Shown here piece after piece: positions 1 to 9,385 of a DNA stretch of 64,000 nt (the stretch's first letter is position 1; every line of letters begins with the position of its first letter). Source of the stretch: Flavobacterium sp. ACN6 (lineage in GTDB: Bacteria > Bacteroidota > Bacteroidia > Flavobacteriales > Flavobacteriaceae); contig NZ_MRCQ01000003.1 of the NCBI RefSeq assembly GCF_002304005.1, positions 124,001-188,000 on the forward strand, read 5' to 3'. The notes beneath the pieces are model-generated. The model was not told where the DNA came from. It saw nothing but the letters and a program-made list of their open reading frames with translations, and searched no databases. The position numbers and the translations under genes were made by a program.

Positions 1-96
1 GAAAATACTGGCGAGGTAAAAAACTATATTTCACCAAATCAAACTAATATTTTGGATCAAATCTCTGCGGTTGAAGATTCAGGCGAAGAAAAATAA
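1..96 (+). CDS. C-terminal end of an unidentified protein (partial)
   Basis: An open frame runs from the first base of the window to a TAA at 94-96 and encodes the last 31 residues of a protein, ending in an acidic tail (EDSGEEK). Nothing in these residues lets me name the family. A strong hairpin with a T-rich tail follows 40 bases later, which fits the end of a transcription unit. Confidence 0.6.
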   Translation, partial: ENTGEVKNYISPNQTNILDQISAVEDSGEEK

Positions 97-135
97 CTCA
101 ATTACTATTTAAAAAAGTGATAGGTTAAATAAAAG

Positions 136-178
136 AAGCCACAAATTCGTTCATTTGAATTTGTGGCTTTTCCGTTTT
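136..178 (+). terminator. Rho-independent terminator
   Basis: A perfect 13-bp stem (136-148 paired with 157-169) with an 8-base loop is followed by a T-rich tract. It lies between the partial gene ending at 96 and the convergent membrane-protein gene ending at 193, so it may serve both strands. Confidence 0.75.
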
Positions 179-192
179 ATGCAATTCAACTT

Positions 193-3100
193 TTAATCAA
201 ATCGTTCCTTGTATTTTTTAAATAAAGTATTCATTACTAAAAGCACTACTCCTACGCCTAATAAAACTAATGCTCTAATTAAGAAATCGGCATTTGATAA
301 ATCAAAAAACATTAGTCTAATAACACAAATTCCTACTAAAGAAAGCGAGACATAGCGGAAATACTTTTCTTTCAGAATAATTCCGAGTATCAGCAATCCT
401 AAAGATTCTAAAATCCAGAAGAATGTTAAGATTCCTTTGTCGAATGAAAGAAATAGAAATAATCCAATACTGAAAGTCGCCGGGTAAATTATAATACTAT
501 TTTTAAACTTGAAGTCTTCAATATATTTATAAACGATAAAAACATACAACGCTAATAAGGCAAATATGATAAGGTACACAAATTCAAATTTAGCTTCGAA
601 ATAAGTAAAACTAACAAATGCTAAATGAAAATTAGCCAGCAAATAATAAACAATACTGATTTCTTTTTTGTCGCCAATTTTTTTATAGTAAAGCAATACA
701 TTTACGATCGCAGTTGCTGCCCAAAATACGGGTAGCCATTTATGTTCTAATTGTGAAAACATAACTATAGAAAGCCAAACATTTATGACAATCTGGTAAT
801 CTATTTTTAATGTTTTAATAAATTCCTTCCTCTTAATTAGAATGACCAAAACGATCAATAAAACAATACTAGAAAGCTGTAACAGCCAATCTGATAAAGT
901 AAAATTGTTTAGTACCCTGATACTATAAAAAACAGAAGTTAAAATTGATAAAAGCCCGATAACCAAAACCGATTCTGAAGCTAAGTTTATTTTTCTGTAC
1001 AAAATCAAAACAAAATTTAAGATTCCCAAAAGCATAAATAGCGACGCGAGATAAACTATTTCGACTTGGATAAATAATAAAGCAATTATCCATAAGTTTT
1101 GAATAACAGGTAAAATTGTGCTAAACATTCTGCCTTCTTCTTTAGGACTTTTTATCTGCATATAACTATACGCAACAGACAATAAAATGCTTATTATTTG
1201 TATCACATAAAGTGTTTTCTCACCAACATTGTGCTCTTCTAAAACAGCCAAATAAAGAGTTAGAATTATACTCCCAATTATTAGTGCAAAAGAGTAAATG
1301 TTGCAGCGTTTAATTTTTTGAATTCTTTGAAAAATAAAAAAGACAATTAATGCTAAGCTTTCTAAATAAACAGGCATATAATCAATTTGGATACACGAAA
1401 AACCAAAAACTAGAGCATTAAAAAGAATAAATTCAGAATGCAGTGTATCAAAATTTCTCCACCCTGAAATAACTTCATTCGATTTATTTCTGATTTTATC
1501 AGCAAATAAAAAATAAGTTTCAATAACAGAAAGTCCAACGGCGATTAATCCAATTTCCGGATTACTTAAAAATTGGGCATTGTATAAAAACGCAAAGCTT
1601 CCAAATATCGAAAAAGCAAGACAAAAAAGATAAAGCAGAATTTGGTTATCTGTAGTGAGTGTTTTTCTTTTAAATTGTATCCACAGAAATTCGTGATTCA
1701 GCAAAGCAATACCAAACCATCCAAAAATCTGAGGGATATTATAAGAAGCTAAATATTTAAACGAAAGCGAAACCAATAAAGCATTTATACCAATAATTCC
1801 AATCGTTTTTATGATATTTTCATCTGTATAGAATAATTTCGTAAACCAGTTAAATGATATTACAGAAACAATTCCCAGAGCCAAAACCACATCTAAACTC
1901 GATTTTGGCTGTAAAAGCATTAACAGTAATCCTGCGGCAATAGTTGTGTTTAAAAAAATGAACCTTCCTAAATCAAAAGTATTTGTTTTGAATTTGAAAC
2001 GTAAAAAACACCACAATAAAGCAAGAAACACAAGAGGATAATATAAAGAAAATTCGATAGTATTATACCAGCTTATTAAAAATAAGATTGAAAACAGAAC
2101 TGAAAAAATTCCGTTTAAACTCAAATCTTTCTTAACAATAAAAGAATCTATTTCTAAAAACTCTTTTTTGACAACGCAAAAAACAGGAACTGCTAATGTC
2201 ATCACTGTAACAGCAATCAACGCAGCAAAAACATTTGTAATATGAGTCTGCTCTGGAGACGGCATAATGTGCAAAAGAAAAAATAAAAAGACAAACAAAC
2301 CTAAAACATGATTGATTCCTAAAAATATTTTATGCAATAAAACCTCCCTGCTTTTATAAACGATAAATAAACAAGTGATGACTAAAAAGTACAATCCGCA
2401 CGAAATAATATCAATACCAACTTTCCAGTCATTAAGCATAATGATACTTAAAGCGAAAAGTATAAACGAAACCATTCCGTCTAAATGATACAACCAAAAA
2501 ATCTTTTTCTTTCTGGCAAAAAGAGCCGCGAGAAGACATAGAATTCCCGCCGCAAATAAGACAAATATTTTGATTTTGCTTCCGGTTGAATGTAAAATTA
2601 GACCTAAAGCAAATAAAATCCAGTTGGTAAGATGCGTCACAAAAGCTATTCGGTCAAAACGCGTATTGGTATAAATGCTTCTGTACTGCATGTACATACA
2701 ACTTACAGAAACCAGAATAATACCCAATATCGCAAAAATATTTTGAGACGCAGTTAACGCATTTCTACCTTGTGTAAACCAAATATCAAATATTATAAAG
2801 GCAGAAATAACAATCATTAAATGATATTCCCATTTCTCTTTATAGGATAAAATGATTCCCGCCGCAGCCGTTAAAGACGCTAATAAAAATGTTATTAAGA
2901 GTTTCTCTGGAATTACACATAAAATTAAAATACTTAAAATGACATGAAGCGATAAAAAAGTCTGCTGTCTTATAATATATCCTACAAACAAATTGATTGC
3001 AATTCCAAGTCCGATGAGTGAATATGCCAGTGGAATATTATCTATAAAGGTGAGCGCTGGAATCTGCGAAGCACCAAAACATCCAAACAAAAATAAGCTT

Positions 3101-3270
3101 GCTCCAGCACTGCGAAGCCAAAGTCCTGTTTTAAACCACTTTTCTTTTTTCTTCAAAAAGAAATAAGAACCGGCTAAAACTCCTGCATAAAGCCAAAGAA
3201 TTAAAATTCGGAACATTGGGGAAACTTTCAATGCTGTATAAATGCTCAGATAACCAATTCCTAAAACCAT
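193..3270 (-). CDS. DUF2339-type polytopic membrane protein, C-terminal part of an interrupted gene
   Basis: The 1025-residue reading from the first ATG (3268-3270) is almost entirely hydrophobic segments, about 25-30 predicted membrane spans. This is the layout of DUF2339 proteins of Bacteroidota, which have no known function. The same frame stays open from 3423 down to 3270 and reads a charged linker and the sequence ENWTGILGTAIMVLGIGY that normally begins the membrane part of this family. There is no ATG, GTG or TTG in that stretch. Immediately upstream, in the same frame, is an in-frame TAA (3424-3426) and then the family's usual N-terminal region (3424-3840). I read 193-3840 as one gene split by a nonsense codon. 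Translation might restart at 3270, where AGGAA lies about 9 bases before the ATG, but that would lose the N-terminal anchor. Confidence 0.7.
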   Translation of the reverse strand: MVLGIGYLSIYTALKVSPMFRILILWLYAGVLAGSYFFLKKKEKWFKTGLWLRSAGASLFLFGCFGASQIPALTFIDNIPLAYSLIGLGIAINLFVGYIIRQQTFLSLHVILSILILCVIPEKLLITFLLASLTAAAGIILSYKEKWEYHLMIVISAFIIFDIWFTQGRNALTASQNIFAILGIILVSVSCMYMQYRSIYTNTRFDRIAFVTHLTNWILFALGLILHSTGSKIKIFVLFAAGILCLLAALFARKKKIFWLYHLDGMVSFILFALSIIMLNDWKVGIDIISCGLYFLVITCLFIVYKSREVLLHKIFLGINHVLGLFVFLFFLLHIMPSPEQTHITNVFAALIAVTVMTLAVPVFCVVKKEFLEIDSFIVKKDLSLNGIFSVLFSILFLISWYNTIEFSLYYPLVFLALLWCFLRFKFKTNTFDLGRFIFLNTTIAAGLLLMLLQPKSSLDVVLALGIVSVISFNWFTKLFYTDENIIKTIGIIGINALLVSLSFKYLASYNIPQIFGWFGIALLNHEFLWIQFKRKTLTTDNQILLYLFCLAFSIFGSFAFLYNAQFLSNPEIGLIAVGLSVIETYFLFADKIRNKSNEVISGWRNFDTLHSEFILFNALVFGFSCIQIDYMPVYLESLALIVFFIFQRIQKIKRCNIYSFALIIGSIILTLYLAVLEEHNVGEKTLYVIQIISILLSVAYSYMQIKSPKEEGRMFSTILPVIQNLWIIALLFIQVEIVYLASLFMLLGILNFVLILYRKINLASESVLVIGLLSILTSVFYSIRVLNNFTLSDWLLQLSSIVLLIVLVILIKRKEFIKTLKIDYQIVINVWLSIVMFSQLEHKWLPVFWAATAIVNVLLYYKKIGDKKEISIVYYLLANFHLAFVSFTYFEAKFEFVYLIIFALLALYVFIVYKYIEDFKFKNSIIIYPATFSIGLFLFLSFDKGILTFFWILESLGLLILGIILKEKYFRYVSLSLVGICVIRLMFFDLSNADFLIRALVLLGVGVVLLVMNTLFKKYKERFD

Positions 3271-3423
3271 TATTGCGGTTCCTAAAATTCCAGTCCAATT
3301 TTCAATAAATTGTTGTTCCAGTTTTTTTATTAAAATTGAAAAAGCACTTTCTACGAATATCTCTTCTTCATATTGAGGTTCTTTTGGTTCTTCAAATTGG
3401 TAAACTGTATGTGTTTCAGGATT

Positions 3424-3840
3424 TTATACAGGTTTTGTAGTTTGTTTTTCTTCAGCAATTTGATTGGCATCGAAAACAGGAATAACTTGTGAATCGAAAC
3501 TGAACACAGGTTTCTCTACAACTTCGTCATTAATTGTATTTTCATTTTGAAGAGTATCTTCAAAAGTATTAACTGGATCCGGAATAATTGGAGGAGAAAC
3601 TTCTGCAGCTGGATCAGGGATTATCGCTGCTTCATCAATTTTTGGAGGTAAAACAGCAGCAAAATCAGGTTTTGTAATTTGCTTTTTAATTTCCTCTAAT
3701 TCCTTTTTCAAATACTTATAATCGTCCTTGATATTTTGGTAGAGAGAGTCTAACAATTCATTTTCTCTCTTTAATTTGGAAAAATTATTAAACAAAATAA
3801 TAACGCATGCAATTAATATAATAAGAATAAAGTTCTCCAT
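3424..3840 (-). CDS. N-terminal part of the interrupted DUF2339 gene
   Basis: This 138-residue frame has an N-terminal membrane segment (residues 3-19, FILIILIACVIILFNNF), then a coiled-coil-like charged stretch (about 22-55), then a Pro/Glu-rich linker. That is the N-terminal layout expected for DUF2339 proteins. It ends at a TAA (3424-3426). The following 51 codons, still in frame, continue the acidic linker and lead into the membrane part read from 3270. The most economical explanation is one ancestral gene of about 1215 codons with a single stop mutation (or sequencing error). The piece alone could still be made as a short anchored protein. Confidence 0.6.
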   Translation of the reverse strand: MENFILIILIACVIILFNNFSKLKRENELLDSLYQNIKDDYKYLKKELEEIKKQITKPDFAAVLPPKIDEAAIIPDPAAEVSPPIIPDPVNTFEDTLQNENTINDEVVEKPVFSFDSQVIPVFDANQIAEEKQTTKPV

Positions 3841-4163
3841 AGTTTAATTTTTGAGTCGGTAAATGTAAGAATTTACATTTAATTTTGCTTTTGCAAATTT
3901 GTTTCTAAAATAGAATACATTTTTGGAAGTTAGGCGGTAAATCAAAATTACTTTTGAAATAAAATATTCAACATCAATTATCAAAACAAAAAACATCCAT
4001 TTTCTTGTAACATTTTCCAATAACAGCGTCAAAATATAAAATTAAATTACAGTTCTTTGTTACTTATTACATTCATCTTTTAAAATCAATCTTTTTTTGA
4101 ATGCAATAAATGTTAAGACCAATGAGTTTTGATTAGTTAAAAACTAGTCGCGATATTTTCGTT
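3841..4163. other. Intergenic region between divergent genes
   Basis: About 320 AT-rich bases separate the DUF2339 gene (minus) from the sigma factor gene (plus), so the region must hold both promoters. I see no clear TAnnTTTG element, no strong hairpin and no credible gene. A 62-codon minus-strand frame here is low-complexity and was not accepted. Confidence 0.4.
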
Positions 4164-4688
4164 ATGGACAATAAAAAGTTTATTATAAGTTTGAAAAAAG
4201 GTAATGAAGCGGCCTTCAAAGAGGTTTATTTCAATTACTATGATAAGCTGATAAACATTGCCAGACGATTTAATCTCACCGTACTTACTCCAGAAGATTT
4301 TGTTCAGGAAAGCTTTTTGAGACTTTACAACAAAAGAGAATTACTTAATGAAAATGTTTTGTTTGACAAGCAATTGTTTACAATCTGCAAAAACATTATT
4401 CTCAATCACGTCAATAGAGAAAATAAAATAGTGCAGCTTGACACTTTTCAAGTTGATATCTTAGACGAAGAGGAATCTGATTCTGGAATTTTTGAAGAAA
4501 GACAAGAAAAACTTCAAAACTTCATTAATCAGCTTCCAGAGCAGCAACAAAAAATATTTACTTTACACAAACTGGAAAACCTTAGCTATAAGGAGATTGC
4601 AGCAATAACGGATCTTTCTGAAAAGACCATCGCCAATCATATTTACCTCGCCAGTAAATTTATTCGAAAAAAAATCGCAGATCATTAG
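4164..4688 (+). CDS. ECF-type RNA polymerase sigma factor (FecI-like)
   Basis: The 174-residue protein has sigma-70 region 2 at about residues 10-75 (AFKEVYFNYYDKLINIARRF, then PEDFVQESFLRLY) and region 4 at about 118-170 (LPEQQQKIFTLHKLENLSYKEIAAITDLSEKTIANHI). The size and absence of regions 1 and 3 are typical of ECF factors. It lies upstream of a FecR-type anti-sigma gene (4956) and a TonB-dependent receptor (5897). In known FecI/FecR systems the receptor signals through FecR to free the sigma factor, which then transcribes the receptor operon. A small gene (4735) lies between sigma and anti-sigma, which is unusual. Confidence 0.9.
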   Translation: MDNKKFIISLKKGNEAAFKEVYFNYYDKLINIARRFNLTVLTPEDFVQESFLRLYNKRELLNENVLFDKQLFTICKNIILNHVNRENKIVQLDTFQVDILDEEESDSGIFEERQEKLQNFINQLPEQQQKIFTLHKLENLSYKEIAAITDLSEKTIANHIYLASKFIRKKIADH

Positions 4689-4734
4689 GAACTTTTCTGT
4701 TCTCGTTTGTTATATATAAAAACAAGAACAAAAA

Positions 4735-4944
4735 ATGCACATTGAAGCGTATAAAACAAATGTTAGAACTAAAAAAGATGCCAGCCTAATTGTGGTTCTT
4801 TTGCAGTTCATTATTTCTGATTGTATTATATATTTTGATTTCAAAAATCGCGAAAGAATTCTAAGAATCGAAACCAACAGAGACATTAAGGAAATGGTTT
4901 ATGGTGTTTTTAATAAACAAGGATTTTATTGCCAGAAACTCTAA
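4735..4944 (+). CDS. Small 69-residue protein between sigma and anti-sigma genes
   Basis: I do not recognise a named family. The protein starts with ATG at 4735 and shares a pattern with the 69-residue protein at 14208: a K-T-x-V near the N-terminus, a central xxFDhxxxxxILRI core, a DI pair about 6 residues later and a terminal FxC motif before the end. The equal length and collinear core suggest two paralogs, possibly of a small alpha-beta fold. The position between the ECF sigma gene and FecR makes co-transcription likely. A role in signalling is only a guess. Confidence 0.6.
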   Translation: MHIEAYKTNVRTKKDASLIVVLLQFIISDCIIYFDFKNRERILRIETNRDIKEMVYGVFNKQGFYCQKL

Positions 4945-4955
4945 CACCAAAAAAA

Positions 4956-5798
4956 ATGGACAAGGAAAATTTAGACGAAGAGTTTAAAAAGCTTTGGAAC
5001 GAAACTCCAGCTTCACATTCAGAAAGCACAAAAGGAGCTTCTTGGGAAGAATTCCAAGCAAAAGCTTTTACCAATAAGAAGAAGAAATTTAAACCTTGGC
5101 GTTATTATGCAGCGGCATCTGTTTTACTTTTTGTTCTTATCGGAACTGGAATTTATTTTAACAACGAACCGCTGGCTGAAAAAGCTGTTATCGCCGGAAA
5201 CGTGATTGAAAATACGACTACGAAAATAAAATATGTGGTCTTACCCGATAATTCAAAAGTAGAATTGAGTCCGAATTCTAAAATTTCTTATGGGAAAGAT
5301 TTTGCCTTAAACAGAAAAATTGAAATGGAAGGTCAGGCTTATTTTAAAGTTAAAAAAGACAAACAGCATCCTTTTCAGGTTTTTTGTAATGAAACCACAA
5401 CGACTGTTTTAGGAACTTCTTTTATTGTGAAAGAATCTGAAAAAGAAGATGTAACGGTTGAGCTTTATGAAGGAAGTGTTCAAATGAATGTAAAAGGCCA
5501 AAATCAAAAATGGATTCTAAAACCTGGTGAGAAATTTACTTATGGAAACCAAACTGCTTCAGTTGCAGAATTCAGCCGATTTATAGATTTTGACAATGAA
5601 AAATTAACAGCTGTCGGTATTTATATGGAAGATAATTATGGTTATAAAGTGATTATTCCACAAGAATATTCAAACCAAAAAATCACAATTAGAATCAATA
5701 AAAAAGAAGATTTAAAAATAATTGTACAATTAATAGCAGAAATGTATAACCTAAACTTTGAAATAAATGAAGATCTAAAACAGATTACTTTTCAATAG
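4956..5798 (+). CDS. FecR-family anti-sigma factor
   Basis: I take the ATG at 4956 (MDKENLDEEF); an upstream TTG at 4929 would overlap the preceding gene. The 280-residue protein has a cytoplasmic N-terminal region with a conserved-type tryptophan, one membrane span at about residues 51-68 (YAAASVLLFVLIGTGIYF), a periplasmic FecR domain (about 97-180, with LPDNSKVELSPNSKISY and GQAYFKVKKDKQHPFQV) and a C-terminal DUF4974-like segment. It should bind the sigma factor at 4164 and receive a signal from the TonB receptor at 5897. Confidence 0.9.
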   Translation: MDKENLDEEFKKLWNETPASHSESTKGASWEEFQAKAFTNKKKKFKPWRYYAAASVLLFVLIGTGIYFNNEPLAEKAVIAGNVIENTTTKIKYVVLPDNSKVELSPNSKISYGKDFALNRKIEMEGQAYFKVKKDKQHPFQVFCNETTTTVLGTSFIVKESEKEDVTVELYEGSVQMNVKGQNQKWILKPGEKFTYGNQTASVAEFSRFIDFDNEKLTAVGIYMEDNYGYKVIIPQEYSNQKITIRINKKEDLKIIVQLIAEMYNLNFEINEDLKQITFQ

Positions 5799-5896
5799 GA
5801 AGAAAAAGGATGTAAGCCGCGAAACTACACATCCTCCTTATAATCAGGATAACACGAAGTTATTCCATTTAATAATATTCAAAAATACAAAATTTC

Positions 5897-8515
5897 ATGA
5901 AGCATATAATTTCAGCATGCTTTTTTTTATTCAGTTTATGTATGTCTGCTCAGAGCGTTACAGTAACTGTAGATCAAAATGTTACCTTAAAAGAATTCTT
6001 CAAGCAAATTGAAAATCAATCGGATTTCAAATTTGCTTTTACAGATCAAATTGATACCAGCAAAAAATATTTTAATCAAAAGAGCACTTTTAAGCAGACC
6101 GAAATCAAGAGTCTTATTAATGAATTAAACAAGATTTCCTCTATACAATTTTCGATAGCGGGAAATAATATTTTTGTAAAGCAGAAAGCTCAAACTCAGA
6201 AAGCAGCTAAAAAAAAAAGCAGGCTAAAAGGTCAAATCCTTGATGAGGAAAGACAGCCTGTTATTGGTGCCAATATTTTTATTCAAGAATTGGGAACCAG
6301 TGCCATAACAGATGAAAATGGAAAATACAGCATCGAAATTCCAAACGGAAGTTATACTGTTTCCATTAGCTACATCGGATTTAAAAATGAAGAAAAACGT
6401 ATCACCGTAAATGATGATCTTACGCTTAATTTCAAAATAGAATCGGACAGCCAGCAATTGGGAGAAGTTATTGTGATGAACAATAAAGCGGTTGATATCA
6501 AAACGACTCAAATGAGCGTGAACCGACTTTCGATGCAGGAAATAAAGAAAATCCCAGTTGCAATGGGAGAACCGGATCCTTTAAAATCTATTTTGACATT
6601 GCCTGGAGTTACCAATGCTGGAGAAGCTTCATCGGGTTTTAATGTCCGCGGCGGTGCAGCCGATCAGAATTTGATTCTTTTAGACGGCGCTCCTGTTTAT
6701 GCAGATTCGCATATGTTTGGATTTTTCTCCATTTTTAATGCAGATATTGTAAACGGTTTAGATTTATATAAAGGCGGTATTCCGTCTAAATTTGGAGGAC
6801 GTGTTTCTTCTGTTCTGGATGTAACACAGCAGACTGGAGATTTCGAAGAATATAAAGTAAATGGAGGAATCGGAATTATTTCGAGCCGCCTTTTGGTTCA
6901 AGGACCAATCCAAAAAGAGAAAAGTTCGTTCATCCTTTCCGGACGTGCTTCGTATGCGCATTTGTTCATGAAACTGGCAGACAATAAAAACTCTGCCATG
7001 TTTTATGATTTGAATGCTAAATTCAATTATCGCTTCAACCCAAATAATACTCTTTCTTTTTCTGGTTATTTAGGAAATGATTTATTTGATATTAATGAAC
7101 GTTTTTCGAGCACATACGGAAGTACAATGGGAATTTTAAGCTGGAAACATAAATTTTCTGATAACTTAAATTCTAATTTATCTGCTTTTTACAGCGATTA
7201 CAGATTCAATTTGGGACTTTCTACAGAAAATTTCGAATGGGACAGCAGCATTAGCAGTTACGGACTGAAGTATGCTTGGAATTATCAAACTTCAGAAAAA
7301 TTTAAAATCAATTACGGAATTGATGGCTTGTATTATAATTTTAATCCTGGCGTTGTACAGCCAACAAGTAGTGATTCTCAGTTTAATTACAAACAGCTGG
7401 ATAAAAAATTTGCGTTAGAAACTTCTGCTTATATCGATTTTGAAAATCAAATTACAGAGAAATTGAATTTCCGTTACGGACTTCGTTACAGTTCGTTTTA
7501 CCGTTTAGGCGGAGAAGAAATCAGTACTTACGAAAATGGTCAGGCAGTCGTATACAATCCGTTATATAAAATTTATGAAGAAGGAATTCCAACGGGAACC
7601 ATAAATTATAAAAAGGGACAAGCCATAAGTACTTTCAATAATTTTGAACCGAGAGCCGCTTTATCTTATTCATTTAATGATGATACTTCTATAAAGGCAA
7701 GTTATAACAGAATGGCGCAGTATATTCATATTCTATCAAATACACAGTCACCCCTGCCTATGAGTATTTGGACGCCAAGCGGGCCTTTTACTAAACCGCA
7801 GCTTTTGGATCAATATGCAATGGGTTATTTTAAAAATTTCAGAGACGGTGATTATTCTTTTGAAGGAGAATTATTTTATAAAAAAGTTCAAAACCGTATT
7901 GACTATATTGACGGTGCCGATGTTTTAGCCAACAATAATATCGAACAGGTTATTTTAAATGGTAAAGCCAGATCTTATGGATTGGAATTATTATTTAGAA
8001 AAAATACAGGAAATTTTACGGGATGGGTTTCTTATACCTTATCTAGAGCAGAACAAAAAACAGCTGGAAGAACTCCTGAAGAACCAGGAATTGCTAATGG
8101 AGATTGGTATTTATCTGGATATGACAAATTGCATAATTTAAGCATTGTAGGAAGTTACGAATTGAATCCGAAATGGTCTTTTAATGGTAATTTTACTTTA
8201 CAGTCGGGTCAGCCGGTAACGTATGCTAATGGATATTATGAATTTGGAGGAATCAATGTTCCTAATTATTCTTTAAGAAACGAAAACAGACTGCCTCTTT
8301 TCCACCATTTGGATGTTGCGGCAACTTACACTCCAAAACCAGACAAAAAGAAAGGATGGCAAAGCTATTGGGTATTCAGCCTTTATAATGTTTACAACAG
8401 AAAAAATGCTGCTTCTATGAGTTTTACCACTAATGATGATACGGGAGCTAATGAAACGAGAAGACTTTCTATTTTCGGAATTGTACCTGGAGTTTCTTAT
8501 AATTTTAAATTTTAA
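5897..8515 (+). CDS. TonB-dependent outer-membrane receptor with signalling domain
   Basis: The 872-residue protein starts with a signal peptide (cleavage near CMSAQ, residue 19). An STN-like secretin/TonB N-terminal domain follows (about 20-95), the part that contacts FecR in transducer receptors. Then come a carboxypeptidase-D regulatory-like domain (about 110-185, GQILDEERQPVIGANIFI), a plug domain (about 205-310, with GFNVRGGAADQNLILLDG) and a 22-strand-type barrel ending in F. The combination with an upstream sigma/FecR pair and a downstream DUF4249 lipoprotein is a recurring Bacteroidota arrangement. The substrate cannot be read from the sequence; iron complexes or a carbohydrate are both possible. 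Confidence 0.9.
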   Translation: MKHIISACFFLFSLCMSAQSVTVTVDQNVTLKEFFKQIENQSDFKFAFTDQIDTSKKYFNQKSTFKQTEIKSLINELNKISSIQFSIAGNNIFVKQKAQTQKAAKKKSRLKGQILDEERQPVIGANIFIQELGTSAITDENGKYSIEIPNGSYTVSISYIGFKNEEKRITVNDDLTLNFKIESDSQQLGEVIVMNNKAVDIKTTQMSVNRLSMQEIKKIPVAMGEPDPLKSILTLPGVTNAGEASSGFNVRGGAADQNLILLDGAPVYADSHMFGFFSIFNADIVNGLDLYKGGIPSKFGGRVSSVLDVTQQTGDFEEYKVNGGIGIISSRLLVQGPIQKEKSSFILSGRASYAHLFMKLADNKNSAMFYDLNAKFNYRFNPNNTLSFSGYLGNDLFDINERFSSTYGSTMGILSWKHKFSDNLNSNLSAFYSDYRFNLGLSTENFEWDSSISSYGLKYAWNYQTSEKFKINYGIDGLYYNFNPGVVQPTSSDSQFNYKQLDKKFALETSAYIDFENQITEKLNFRYGLRYSSFYRLGGEEISTYENGQAVVYNPLYKIYEEGIPTGTINYKKGQAISTFNNFEPRAALSYSFNDDTSIKASYNRMAQYIHILSNTQSPLPMSIWTPSGPFTKPQLLDQYAMGYFKNFRDGDYSFEGELFYKKVQNRIDYIDGADVLANNNIEQVILNGKARSYGLELLFRKNTGNFTGWVSYTLSRAEQKTAGRTPEEPGIANGDWYLSGYDKLHNLSIVGSYELNPKWSFNGNFTLQSGQPVTYANGYYEFGGINVPNYSLRNENRLPLFHHLDVAATYTPKPDKKKGWQSYWVFSLYNVYNRKNAASMSFTTNDDTGANETRRLSIFGIVPGVSYNFKF

Positions 8516-8519
8516 TGCT

Positions 8520-9359
8520 ATGAATAAATTGAAAAAATATAGAGTAATGAATAAAGCATTGGCATTACTAACTCTTTTGCTGGCATTGTCTTTTACTTCT
8601 TGTGAAGATGTTGTAAATCTTGATTTGGAAACTGGCGAAACAAGATTAGTAATTGATGCTGAAATTATCTGGAAAAAAGGAACTACTGGAAACGAACAAA
8701 CTATAAAAATCAGTAAAACTGCTCCTTATTATAACGAGACAACGCCAAAAGTTTCGGGCGCGCAGGTACGTGTTGAAAATAGCAATGGTGACGTTTTTAC
8801 TTTTACAGAAACGGAAGCGGGAGTTTATAAATGCAACAATTTTGTTCCAGTAATCGACATGGACTATAAATTATTTGTTGAAGCCGAGGGACAAAGTTTT
8901 ACAGCTGCAGAAAAATTAACGTCTGTAACTCCAATTACTAAAGTGGAACAAGCCCTCGTTCCCGATTTTGGCGGAGAAGATGTAATCGAGCTGACTTTTT
9001 ATTATACAGATCCTGCAGATCAAGTTAATTTTTATTTAACCGATTATCAAAGTGAATTTCTAATTTTTCCTGAATATGAAAACACAAATGATGAATTTTA
9101 TAATGGAAATGAAATCAGTACAAGATTTTCTGATGAAGATATGAAGGCGGGAAATACTGTAAAAATTACACATAGAGGTGTTTCTAAAAACTTTTTCAAT
9201 TACATGAAATTAATTTTAGAAGCTTCAAGCTCCAATCCTTTTTCTGTTCCTCCTGGAAATATCAGAGGAAATATTATCAATAATAACAACGTAAATAATT
9301 ACGCAATGGGTTACTTTAGACTTTGCGAAGCGGATCAGGTTGATTATTTGGTGAAGTAA
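8520..9359 (+). CDS. DUF4249 lipoprotein
   Basis: The ATG at 8520, four bases after the receptor stop, gives a 279-residue protein; ATG 8547 is an alternative. A hydrophobic signal segment ends in a lipobox (SFTSC, Cys28), so the mature protein should be lipid-anchored. The remaining sequence is beta-rich with the DUF4249 pattern (LVIDAEIIWKKG, ISKTAPYY, VSGAQVRVENSNG). DUF4249 proteins are typically encoded next to a TonB receptor of the type at 5897 and are presumed surface partners, analogous in position to SusD. Transcriptional coupling to the receptor is likely. Confidence 0.85.
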   Translation: MNKLKKYRVMNKALALLTLLLALSFTSCEDVVNLDLETGETRLVIDAEIIWKKGTTGNEQTIKISKTAPYYNETTPKVSGAQVRVENSNGDVFTFTETEAGVYKCNNFVPVIDMDYKLFVEAEGQSFTAAEKLTSVTPITKVEQALVPDFGGEDVIELTFYYTDPADQVNFYLTDYQSEFLIFPEYENTNDEFYNGNEISTRFSDEDMKAGNTVKITHRGVSKNFFNYMKLILEASSSNPFSVPPGNIRGNIINNNNVNNYAMGYFRLCEADQVDYLVK

Positions 9360-9385
9360 TTTTTTATAAAAACAGAGCTTTTCAT

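Noticed and set aside
3844..4032. A 62-codon minus-strand frame between the DUF2339 gene and the sigma gene
   Set aside because: Composition is AT-driven (Lys, Ile, Phe, Asn), no recognisable motif, and it fills a divergent promoter region.
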